A stretch of DNA of 12,129 nucleotides from an uncultured Paracoccaceae bacterium (lineage in GTDB: Bacteria > Pseudomonadota > Alphaproteobacteria > Rhodobacterales > Rhodobacteraceae): the NCBI GenBank assembly GCA_913054485.1, contig CAJXHQ010000038.1:1-12129 (forward strand). Direction: 5' to 3'. The notes under the pieces were generated by a model. It did not search any database. It had not been told where the DNA came from and saw only the letters and a program-made list of their open reading frames with translations. Within the stretch, counting starts at the first letter, position 1; each line of letters starts with the position of its first letter. The position numbers and the translations under genes were made by a program. Positions 1 to 6,038 of this stretch are shown here, in pieces.

Positions 1-1443
1 CACGCGCACCACAGGGGCCGAGTGGAACCGCCGGCCGATTTCCAGCCCTGTGGCCAGGGCTTGATGCACAGGCGCGGCAGTCAGCGCCGATTCATCGTAT
101 TTGACCGCAAGGCCGCCGGTGAACTCCAGATTTGCCTTGAAATGCTGCATGAAGCGCGGCTCCCCGCCGCTATCCAGCTCGGAGTCTCCGACCGGTGCCG
201 ACATGATGCGCGCCCATTTGTGGTCGGTCTCCACCAGCCGCCTCGCCTCTGCATGGCGTTCGGCTGAGTAACTGTGCAGCAGGCTGGCATCCGCCCGCCC
301 GGTGAGCACATGCGCAAGCTTCCAGCCGAGGTTGAAGGTGTCCTGCATCGACACATTCATCCCTTGCCCCGCTTTCGGGCTATGGGTGTGGCAGGCATCA
401 CCTGCGGTAAAGACACGCGGCGGGCGGGAAGCGGCCTCCCCTGCTGGGACATCGTCGAAACGGTCGGTCATCCGGTGCCCGATCTCGTAGACTGACCACC
501 AGACCACCTCTTTCACGTCTATCGTATAGGGCCGCATGATGCGGTTCGCCGCTGCGATCAGGTCCTGCTGGGTGATGTTGCGGCTGGCCGCGCGCTCGTC
601 AGGATTGAGCTTGTCCAGCTCCACATACATGCGGAAAAGGTAGCCGCCCTCGCGCGGCAGGATCAGCACGTTGCCCTCCTGGGCCGAGGTGACGAGGCAT
701 TTCTGGCGCACGTCGGGGAAATCGGTGTTGGCAAGAATGTCCATGACGCCCCAGGCCTGATGCGCCGCGTCGCCATGCAATTCCCCACCGATGGCCTTGC
801 GTACAGAAGAGCGCGCCCCGTCGCAGCCCACCACGTAGTTGGCGCGGACTGTTACGGTTTCCCCCCAATTCACTCCGGTGTCTTCCAGAGTGACAGTCAC
901 CGGGTGTTCTTTTGCCTCCGGATCGACCTCCAGATCGCGCACCGCCCAGTTGTAGTCCGGCTGCAACCGAGACGGGGCGTTTTCCATCACCTCGAGGAAC
1001 AGCTCGTGCAGCCGGGCCTGATTGATCAGGATATGCGGCATTTCCGAACTGTCGTCGGCCACGTCCTGCACCCGGCCGATCCGCTTGATATGCGCCGGGT
1101 TTTCCGGGTCCGGCATCCAGAAGGCAGTCTGGTTCACCCAGTAGGTCTCGCGTTTGACCTTGTCGGCAAACCCGAAGGCCTGGAACATCTCCATCGTGCG
1201 GGTGTTAATACCGTCCGCCTTGCCTTTCACGATATTGGACGGGCTGCGCTCGACGATCATGGTGCGTATCCCTGGGAATTGGGACAGCTGCGCAGCCAGG
1301 CAGAGCCCTGCCGGGCCGGCACCCGCGATCAGCACATCAACCTTCTCCGGCAGCGGGGCGTTCCGGCTGTAGTCGCGCCGGTCCGCTGCAGCTAGCTTGA
1401 TGTCGGGGCTGCCCCCGCGAAAACCGTCCATATAGAATTGCAT
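1..1443 (-). CDS. mobA: 3-hydroxybenzoate 4-monooxygenase-like FAD monooxygenase (C-terminus cut off by window edge)
   Basis: Class A flavoprotein hydroxylase, expected to convert 3-hydroxybenzoate to protocatechuate with NADPH and O2 in the cytoplasm. Read on the minus strand, 481 codons are open from an ATG at 1443 to the edge. Seen: FAD dinucleotide-binding GAGPAG at residues 41-46 with Glu65 at the end of the second strand, the KADGINTRTMEMF stretch near residue 75, MPHILINQ near 136, the GCDGARS motif near 207-212, and the GDACHTHSPKAGQGMN motif starting at 348. The stretches PREGGYLFRMYVELDKL and ASRNIT match what I remember of Comamonas MobA closely, closer than phenol 2-monooxygenase, the main alternative. 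MobA is about 640 residues, so roughly the last 160, including the thioredoxin-like C-terminal domain, lie outside. The start is favoured by a GGGCGG-like ribosome site and the upstream promoter. Divergent from a MarR gene, the usual arrangement for mobA and its repressor MobR. Family is confident; exact substrate is inferred. Confidence 0.82.
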   Translation of the reverse strand, partial: MQFYMDGFRGGSPDIKLAAADRRDYSRNAPLPEKVDVLIAGAGPAGLCLAAQLSQFPGIRTMIVERSPSNIVKGKADGINTRTMEMFQAFGFADKVKRETYWVNQTAFWMPDPENPAHIKRIGRVQDVADDSSEMPHILINQARLHELFLEVMENAPSRLQPDYNWAVRDLEVDPEAKEHPVTVTLEDTGVNWGETVTVRANYVVGCDGARSSVRKAIGGELHGDAAHQAWGVMDILANTDFPDVRQKCLVTSAQEGNVLILPREGGYLFRMYVELDKLNPDERAASRNITQQDLIAAANRIMRPYTIDVKEVVWWSVYEIGHRMTDRFDDVPAGEAASRPPRVFTAGDACHTHSPKAGQGMNVSMQDTFNLGWKLAHVLTGRADASLLHSYSAERHAEARRLVETDHKWARIMSAPVGDSELDSGGEPRFMQHFKANLEFTGGLAVKYDESALTAAPVHQALATGLEIGRRFHSAPVVRV

Positions 1444-1491
1444 CGTTATCCGCCCTTTCGTGCTGCTGCCGCGAGCTGCACCCGCAAGCAG

Positions 1492-1521
1492 ATAATACCT
1501 ACACATACTATTTGTCGTCAA
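1492..1521 (-). promoter_or_regulatory. Candidate sigma70 promoter for the monooxygenase gene
   Basis: On the minus strand TTGACG (plus positions 1516-1521) is followed after 18 bases by TATTAT (1492-1497). Both boxes are one or two changes from consensus, and the site lies 49-78 bases upstream of the monooxygenase start in an AT-rich gap. It is a sequence match only; no start site is known. Confidence 0.5.
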
Positions 1522-1527
1522 TATAAC

Positions 1528-1537
1528 TTGTATACAC
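1528..1537. promoter_or_regulatory. Candidate MarR-type operator in the divergent gap
   Basis: TTGTATACAC contains the perfect 8-base palindrome TGTATACA (1529-1536), and its ten bases differ at one position from TTGTATACAA, a core common among MarR-family operators. It sits just upstream of the -35 box of the monooxygenase promoter and about 70 bases before the MarR gene, so one bound dimer could affect both directions. The palindrome does not extend further, which keeps confidence low. Confidence 0.35.
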
Positions 1538-1606
1538 ATCAAACTTCATAACCTACTGTGTTATTGCTACTTTCGACTTGATCACGTTGAAGACGGAGAA
1601 AACACC

Positions 1607-2044
1607 ATGAAGGCATCACGTATGGCCGGACACTTGGTTCGGCGGCTGAATCAGCTTTCAACCCAGGTATTCAGCAAGCGTATGCAGGACACCGGCCTGG
1701 ATCTGACACCAGTCCAGTTTGCAGCCATGGATGCCATTTCTGCCCGCCCCGGAATTGATCAGGCCGGGGTCGCTGCACAGATCGCCTATGACCGGGCGAC
1801 GATCGGCGGCGTCATCGACCGGCTGGAGCAGAAAGGATTTGTCGCGCGCACGGTCTGCAAGCACGACCGCCGGGCCCGCGAAGTGCGGCTGACAGAGAAG
1901 GGGGCTGAAGTCTTCACCGACATCCTACCAGTTGTGACCGAATTGCAGGGCGAAATCCTGCCCGGTCTTTCCCCAGAAGAAGCTGCCCGTTTTCTCGAAC
2001 TCGCCGAAAAGGCCATCCGCGCGGCTTCGGCAGATGCCACCTGA
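1607..2044 (+). CDS. MarR-family transcriptional regulator
   Basis: A 145-residue winged helix-turn-helix protein, the normal MarR length. The DNA-binding core runs over residues 45-95: GIDQAGVAAQIAYDRATIGGV forms the helix-turn-helix, IDRLEQKGFV continues the recognition region, and CKHDRRAREVRLTEKG is the wing with the conserved D-R-R. Flanking N- and C-terminal helices would form the dimer interface. The ATG at 1607 has GGAG eight bases upstream. Divergent from the mobA-like gene. In Comamonas the mobA repressor MobR is a MarR protein released by 3-hydroxybenzoate, so the same job is likely here, with probable self-regulation through the shared 163 bp gap. The ligand is inferred from context. 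No convincing terminator follows. Confidence 0.9.
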   Translation: MKASRMAGHLVRRLNQLSTQVFSKRMQDTGLDLTPVQFAAMDAISARPGIDQAGVAAQIAYDRATIGGVIDRLEQKGFVARTVCKHDRRAREVRLTEKGAEVFTDILPVVTELQGEILPGLSPEEAARFLELAEKAIRAASADAT

Positions 2045-2240
2045 GGCGGTGGCTGAACTCTGGTAACGGCGTCAGCGTCCCTTTCAGACTGGAGCAACCC
2101 GCAGACCGGATGACTGTCCTGCACGCTAAGCATTTGCATCGCGCCCGAAACACCTCTGCCCGGCCAGCTCTGCCGGAGAATTGTCAAAGGCGGCGAGGCC
2201 TGCAGGCCATGCTTTTCCCCGATCGGGTTACTATCAACGT
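2045..2240. other. Non-coding stretch downstream of the MarR gene
   Basis: No ORF here has a ribosome site, recognisable domain or plausible product. The only structure I see is a perfect 12-base palindrome, GGCCTGCAGGCC (2197-2208), followed by ATGCTTTT. It could form a short stem but is a poor terminator candidate. The stretch merges with the acyl-CoA dehydrogenase relic on its right and may be further decayed remains of the same insertion. Confidence 0.5.
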
Positions 2241-2441
2241 TTCACCTGCGGCAAGTTTGCTGGTCAGGAACGGCGAAAGGCCTTTCACCCCGTCCTCCGG
2301 GGCACCGGTACGGGCCAGCACCAGATGCAGGCTGCCCTAATCGCCACTGGAAATGAAGACCTTCTCACCGTTCGGCACATGGGGCATGGCAACACTCGCG
2401 CCCAACGGACTTGACCTAGCGGCATCTGGCTTGCCCTCCAA
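2241..2441 (-). pseudogene. Decayed acyl-CoA dehydrogenase fragment
   Basis: Read on the minus strand in one frame, this stretch gives residues resembling the middle (beta) domain of acyl-CoA dehydrogenases. KPDAARSSPLGA resembles the (T)EPxAGSDxGA flavin/substrate motif. NGEKVFISSGD matches the NGxKxFIS segment. After an in-frame TAG (plus 2337-2339), LHLVLARTGAPEDGVKG and then SPFLTSK match the 'VxARTGxxGxKGISxFLVxK' strand. The spacing between the first two motifs is about four residues short, so there is also a small deletion. Nothing of the N-terminal domain or the C-terminal helical domain is visible, and the frame ends at TGA (2184-2186). There is no start codon with a ribosome site. 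It is a dead relic lying between two regulator genes, likely left by an earlier rearrangement. Family assignment is from motif memory, not alignment. Confidence 0.6.
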
Positions 2442-2517
2442 AGGAGAACTCCCGACTACGTTCACCAGTTTTGATCTCCCTTCAAGGGTATCCATCGGTG
2501 GCCAGCGTTACAGCCGA

Positions 2518-3543
2518 TCAAAGATCGCAATTGTAGCGCGTATGGACAAGGATCTGGGACGCCTGCGGAGAAGTGTCTACCCCGTTCAGTCGATCGCGGA
2601 TCCATTGTACCGAGGCAGTCATCTCACTCGCGAAGTCATGGGAAATAACGTAGTCCATGATCCGCGCTTCCAGCAGTGCGACGGATTTGTTTGTCAGTTC
2701 ATGTCCGACAAAAATGGTCTCATGCTCCACATTGCGGATCGTCAGCGCCTCAGCCACCCCACGGTTTGCGCCGGCGACATTGTAAATCGCGGCAGGGGTA
2801 TCATGTGTCTCAAAATACTTCAGAAGTTGCTCCTTGGTTGTTTTCGGACTGTCATCCGAAATCACGCGCTCCTCGATCTTGAGGTGCGGAAACTCGCTGC
2901 GCAGAACGCGGCGGAAGCCCAGCTCGCGCTCCTGCTGCGCCCGGTACGCCTCGCTCATGACCAGCAGGATGCTGGACGGATTGTCGGGCAGAATTTGGCC
3001 AACAAGCTGGGCTGCGACACAGCCGGCCGCGCTCTGATCATTTCCGATGTAGGCCGAGCGGCGGGAGCTAGGTAAATCCGAGGTCATGCAGACCACAGGC
3101 ACCCCTGCGCTGGTTAGTGTCCGGACGGCCCGGTTAACCGCCGGATGCTCGCGCGCGACAAGGATAACGCCATCCGCCCGGAGGCCGTCTTCAGAGATCT
3201 TGCGGGCAAAAGGCAGGGGGTCCATTTCACTGGTAATGACAAAGTGGCCATTCACCTGAACGCCGGGGATGGTGCGGTTGACTTGTTCAGCAGCGAGGGC
3301 CATGGCCCCGTTGAACGACTCTCCTGACTCGGAGAAGAGCAGAATTTCCAGCGGGCCGGTCTCTCCGGCCTTCTCACGGTTCAATTTTTCCAGAGCCGCA
3401 AGCACTCTAGTTCTAGTCTTTTCCTTAACGCCTGGCCGGTTGTTGAGCACCCTGTCCACGGATGCGGAGCCGACACCCGCGAGCTTTGCAATCTCCCGGA
3501 TTGTAGGACTTTTCCATCCGCCCTTTTGCGAGCCGCCACTCAT
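2518..3543 (-). CDS. LacI-family transcriptional regulator
   Basis: A 341-residue LacI/GalR-type repressor of normal length. The helix-turn-helix and hinge occupy residues 14-60: TIREIAKLAGVGSASVDRVL, then NNRPGVKEKTRTRVLAALEKL. The recognition helix carries V-D-R where most LacI proteins have V-S-R, a variant I associate with a subgroup acting on sugar ABC operons. From about residue 64 the effector domain resembles periplasmic sugar-binding proteins, with SESGESFNGAMALAAEQVN, DGVILVAREH and IGNDQSAAG. The ATG at 3543 has GGAGG eight bases upstream. Divergent from the sugar/inositol operon and therefore its likely repressor, with a sugar or inositol derivative as inducer. Rhizobial iol operons I know of use the RpiR-type IolR instead. 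Dyads TTGATG/CATCAA in the gap are candidate sites for it. Confidence 0.9.
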   Translation of the reverse strand: MSGGSQKGGWKSPTIREIAKLAGVGSASVDRVLNNRPGVKEKTRTRVLAALEKLNREKAGETGPLEILLFSESGESFNGAMALAAEQVNRTIPGVQVNGHFVITSEMDPLPFARKISEDGLRADGVILVAREHPAVNRAVRTLTSAGVPVVCMTSDLPSSRRSAYIGNDQSAAGCVAAQLVGQILPDNPSSILLVMSEAYRAQQERELGFRRVLRSEFPHLKIEERVISDDSPKTTKEQLLKYFETHDTPAAIYNVAGANRGVAEALTIRNVEHETIFVGHELTNKSVALLEARIMDYVISHDFASEMTASVQWIRDRLNGVDTSPQASQILVHTRYNCDL

Positions 3544-3560
3544 AGCTCATCCTCCACTTC

Positions 3561-3574
3561 TTGATGAACATCAA
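3561..3574. promoter_or_regulatory. Inverted repeat TTGATG-AA-CATCAA, candidate LacI-family operator
   Basis: Two perfect 6-base arms are separated by two bases, and a further CATCAA half-site lies at 3578-3583. It lies 18 bases upstream of the lacI start and just downstream of the candidate lacI -10 box, a position suited to self-repression. It lacks the central CG typical of classic LacI operators, so assignment to this repressor is inference. Confidence 0.5.
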
Positions 3575-3601
3575 AGGCATCAATAATTCATTTGGCAAGG
3601 A

Positions 3602-3607
3602 ATTATA
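3602..3607 (-). promoter_or_regulatory. Candidate -10 box of the lacI-type gene
   Basis: On the minus strand this is a perfect TATAAT in an AT-rich stretch, about 60 bases upstream of the lacI-type start. No good -35 hexamer lies 16-18 bases further upstream. A dyad, CTGTT-AG-AACAG (3628-3639), sits where a -35 box or activator site would be. Confidence 0.4.
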
Positions 3608-3643
3608 TACACAAGAACTCAAAATTTCTGTTAGAACAGTACA

Positions 3644-3666
3644 TTTTGATGTGATGTAGATCAAAA
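3644..3666. promoter_or_regulatory. Inverted repeat TTTTGAT-N9-ATCAAAA, candidate operator of the sugar operon
   Basis: Two perfect 7-base arms (3644-3650 and 3660-3666) are separated by nine bases. The left arm contains the same TTGATG hexamer (3646-3651) as the dyad near the lacI start. It overlaps the weak -35 box of the candidate plus-strand promoter, so binding here would block operon transcription. A related 10-base perfect palindrome, CATCATGATG, follows at 3704-3713, just past the predicted transcription start. Confidence 0.45.
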
Positions 3667-3686
3667 ATAGCCACCGAGACTACTAT
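3657..3686 (+). promoter_or_regulatory. Weak candidate promoter of the sugar/inositol operon
   Basis: TAGATC (3657-3662) and TACTAT (3681-3686) are separated by 18 bases. The -10 match is fair and the -35 match poor (three of six). The location between two dyads and upstream of a long leader is sensible, but other starts in the gap cannot be excluded. Confidence 0.25.
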
Positions 3687-3734
3687 TGGGATGCCGTTTC
3701 AATCATCATGATGTTGGAGCCAAGGAGGAATCGG

Positions 3735-3857
3735 GTGAGGTCAGGGAGGAGACTTCCGGAGGGTGGAAGCTGCACTGGGGACAACGGCCGCAGCGCTATG
3801 CTGCACGGCTTGCAAGGATCCAGAGAGACACGCCGCCGAGAGGCTGATCCGCTCTGA
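3735..3857 (+). CDS. Possible 40-residue leader ORF upstream of the binding-protein gene
   Basis: A GTG start at 3735 is preceded, with a 6-base gap, by a perfect AAGGAGG (3722-3728), a stronger ribosome site than that of most genes in this window. The frame stays open for 40 codons and stops at TGA 3855-3857, 55 bases before the binding-protein ATG. The predicted peptide is rich in Arg, Gly and Ser and resembles nothing I know, with no signal peptide or membrane segment. Two in-frame ATGs at 3708 and 3711 exist but lack a ribosome site. It could be a regulatory upstream ORF of the operon leader, a real small protein, or a chance frame in a purine-rich leader. Only the ribosome site and position support it. 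Confidence 0.28.
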   Translation: MRSGRRLPEGGSCTGDNGRSAMLHGLQGSRETRRREADPL

Positions 3858-3912
3858 AGGCTTTCAAAATAAATCTGCCGTCGAGGCGGGAAATTAGTGG
3901 AGGAAACACGAC

Positions 3913-4872
3913 ATGAAATTCACCAAAACCATCGCAGCAACTGCCGTTGCCGCACTGATGTCCACGGGTGCCATGGCACAGGATATCGCCGTCATCGTGG
4001 GCTCGGCCCAGGATGGATTCTGGAACATGGTCAAGAAGGGGGTCGACGACGCGACGCTGATGGTTGAAGCCAACGGCGGTACTGTCAACTTCCTGCAGAC
4101 CCCGAACTATGACAATTTTGGACCCGATCTGGTGTCGTTGATCGAGCAGGCCGTTGCACAAGGGGTTGAAGGCATTGCAATCCCGAACTGGCTGCCCGAC
4201 TCTGAAACCTCGGCGCTGCAGGCCGCGGCAGAGGCAGGTATTGTCATCACCTCGTTCAACGCCGGCCAAGGCGAAATGGACAAATACGGCGCCCTTAACT
4301 ACTTCGGTTCAGACGAATACCTCGCAGGTGTGGCGGGCGGCCGCTACATGGCTGACAACGGCGCAAAGAAAATCATGTGCCACATCCAGAACCCGGGTGC
4401 CGTGAACCTTGAAACACGTTGTAAAGGGGTTGCGGATGGTGCTTCGGAAGCCGGAGCGGAAGCTTATATCCTGCGGGTTCCCGCCAACCTTGATCAGGAC
4501 ATGGTCGGCACTTCGGAAGCGATGAAATCCGAGATGATCGCCGATCCGTCGATCGACGCGGTTATCACCTTGGCGGCTTGGGCATCCGACGCAGCAGCAT
4601 CCTCGATCGATCAATTGGGCAAGACCGGAGACGTCAAGCTGGGCACCTTCGACATGTCCGCTTCGGTCCTGAAGCGTATTGAGGCCGGCACCCAGGCCAT
4701 GGCCATCGACCAGCAGCCTTACCTGCAGGGCTTCCTTGCAACATCGATGCTGTTTGCCAACCTGAAATTCGGCACTGAGATCGCAACTCAGCCGGTTCTC
4801 ACGGGTCCGGCAATCGTTGATGCCTCCAACGTTGGAACTGCCATCGAGGGCGTCAAGCTCGGCGCGCGCTAA
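3913..4872 (+). CDS. Periplasmic sugar-binding protein of an ABC importer
   Basis: A 319-residue solute-binding protein of the ribose/galactose-binding (Peripla_BP_4) type, which captures a sugar or inositol in the periplasm and delivers it to the permease encoded next. Residues 1-22 are a classic Sec signal peptide: K at 2 and 5, a hydrophobic Ala-rich core, and AMA before Gln23. The mature protein starts DIAVIVGSAQDGFW, the first strand and ligand loop of the family, and has two lobes with hinge-region segments such as GVEGIAIPNW, DAVITLAAWASD and LGTFDMS. GGAGG (3899-3903) precedes the ATG. It heads the operon and is followed by a strong hairpin that may raise its mRNA level over the membrane genes. 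Given the iol genes downstream, inositol is the leading ligand, but the FrcB-like transporter type also fits fructose or another sugar. Confidence 0.9.
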   Translation: MKFTKTIAATAVAALMSTGAMAQDIAVIVGSAQDGFWNMVKKGVDDATLMVEANGGTVNFLQTPNYDNFGPDLVSLIEQAVAQGVEGIAIPNWLPDSETSALQAAAEAGIVITSFNAGQGEMDKYGALNYFGSDEYLAGVAGGRYMADNGAKKIMCHIQNPGAVNLETRCKGVADGASEAGAEAYILRVPANLDQDMVGTSEAMKSEMIADPSIDAVITLAAWASDAAASSIDQLGKTGDVKLGTFDMSASVLKRIEAGTQAMAIDQQPYLQGFLATSMLFANLKFGTEIATQPVLTGPAIVDASNVGTAIEGVKLGAR

Positions 4873-4889
4873 GTTTCTTCCTTAGAACG

Positions 4890-4916
4890 GGTCCCGGCCG
4901 GATAAAGGCCGGGACC
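4890..4916 (+). other. Intercistronic hairpin after the binding-protein gene
   Basis: Ten perfectly paired bases, GGTCCCGGCC (4890-4899) with GGCCGGGACC (4907-4916), close a 7-base loop GGATAAA. There is no T-tract after it, so it is not a full intrinsic terminator. In binding-protein operons such hairpins commonly protect the upstream mRNA from 3' decay or reduce read-through, giving more binding protein than permease. Confidence 0.75.
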
Positions 4917-4968
4917 AACCAAATACTCCCTTCGGGGTTTGAGCGAGAAATTATGGGAGGCGGCTCAA

Positions 4969-6027
4969 ATGACAGATACAACTTCGACCGGAAGTACGGG
5001 CACCAGCCTGAGTTCCACATCAACATCCACGAGCTTTTCCCTTGGCGCCTTGATGCGCAGCCCGGCGGCGGGCGCTTTCATGGGGTTCACCCTTGTTTTT
5101 GTAGTCTTCGCCATTTTCGGGTTTCAGAGAAACTTCTTATCCATCGGCGGGGTGTCCACCTGGGTCAATTTTGCATCGACCGTTGGTATGATCGCGATCC
5201 CCGTCGGGTTCCTGATGATCGCGGGTGAGCTTGATATTTCAACCGGGGCAGTCCTGCCGGCATCGTCGATGACCGTCGCCATCATCTCCGGGGTTTACGG
5301 ATACCCGATGATGATTGGCATTGCCGCCGCGCTTGGCGTGGGAGCCATGATCGGTTTCATCAATGGCTATATCGTGACCCGAACCCAGGTGCCGTCCTTC
5401 ATTGTGACGTTGGCCACGCTGTTCGCAGTTGCAGGCCTGACCCTTTCGCTGTCGATCGTTTTCATCAACACGACCCAGACCTTCATCGAATCCCCCGAGT
5501 GGGCCAAGTCGCTCTTCGGTGGCAGGATCCTGGGCGGTTTCCGGTCCTCCGTCTTCTGGTGGATCGCCATGATCGCAGGCTTTATCTTCTTCCTTCTCTA
5601 TTCACCAAAGGGGAGCTGGGTGTTCGCACTGGGTGGGGATGAGGAGAGTGCTCGCAATGCCGGAATCCCAGTACGCCGCCTAAAAATCGGGCTGTTCATG
5701 CTCTGCTCGACCTGCACGGCATTCGCAGGAGTCCTCCAGACAATTCAGTTCAATGCGGCAACGTCCCAGGCCAACTTCGGTATGATTTTCAACACAATCA
5801 TCGCGGTTGTTGTCGGCGGCGTGCTGCTAACCGGAGGATTCGGCACCGTGATGGGGATTGTGTTCGGGACCCTTACGCTCGGCGTCGTACAGCAAGGCAT
5901 CGGCTATACGGAAATCGATCGGAACCTGTCTTTCCTGATCATCGGTGTGATGCTTCTAATCGCTGTTCTGATGAATGACACCTTCCGCAACCTAGCGACC
6001 AGCTGGTCGACTAAGAAGAAGAAGTGA
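4969..6027 (+). CDS. Sugar ABC transporter permease (RbsC/FrcC type, BPD_transp_2)
   Basis: A 352-residue inner-membrane permease forming the channel for the importer, probably as a homodimer. The ATG at 4969 is preceded by GGGAGG with 8 bases spacing; a TTG 30 bases upstream is open too but has no ribosome site. Residues 1-28 are an unusual hydrophilic tail rich in Ser and Thr, then about eight to ten hydrophobic segments follow, starting at residue 36. Family marks are GELDISTGAV near 86-95, INGYIVTRTQVPSFIVTL near 131-148, and the cytoplasmic GGDEESARNAGIPVRRLK loop at 222-239 that contacts the ATPase, plus GGVLLTGGFGTVMG near 283-296. It ends in a Lys cluster. The ATPase gene starts 11 bases later, so the two are translationally close. 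Confidence 0.93.
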   Translation: MTDTTSTGSTGTSLSSTSTSTSFSLGALMRSPAAGAFMGFTLVFVVFAIFGFQRNFLSIGGVSTWVNFASTVGMIAIPVGFLMIAGELDISTGAVLPASSMTVAIISGVYGYPMMIGIAAALGVGAMIGFINGYIVTRTQVPSFIVTLATLFAVAGLTLSLSIVFINTTQTFIESPEWAKSLFGGRILGGFRSSVFWWIAMIAGFIFFLLYSPKGSWVFALGGDEESARNAGIPVRRLKIGLFMLCSTCTAFAGVLQTIQFNAATSQANFGMIFNTIIAVVVGGVLLTGGFGTVMGIVFGTLTLGVVQQGIGYTEIDRNLSFLIIGVMLLIAVLMNDTFRNLATSWSTKKKK

Positions 6028-6038
6028 GGAGATTGGTC

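Noticed and set aside
760..1395. A 211-codon plus-strand frame opposite the monooxygenase gene
   Set aside because: The minus strand carries all three FAD hydroxylase motifs in one frame; the plus frame resembles nothing.
2197..2208. Palindrome GGCCTGCAGGCC as a terminator for the MarR gene
   Set aside because: The stem would be only four pairs around a TGCA loop, the following T-run is short and interrupted, and it lies 150 bases after the stop codon.
2353..3075. A 240-codon plus-strand frame opposite the LacI-type gene
   Set aside because: It is antisense to a complete LacI-family protein, has no ribosome site or domain, and its left part covers the acyl-CoA dehydrogenase relic.
4939..4968. 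TTG start extending the permease by ten residues
   Set aside because: GGGAGG at 4955-4960 is placed correctly for the ATG at 4969, and the TTG has no ribosome site.
6024..6038. GTG start of the ATPase overlapping the permease stop
   Set aside because: The GAGGAG at 6026-6031 serves the ATG at 6039, and the conserved ATPase sequence begins just after that ATG.
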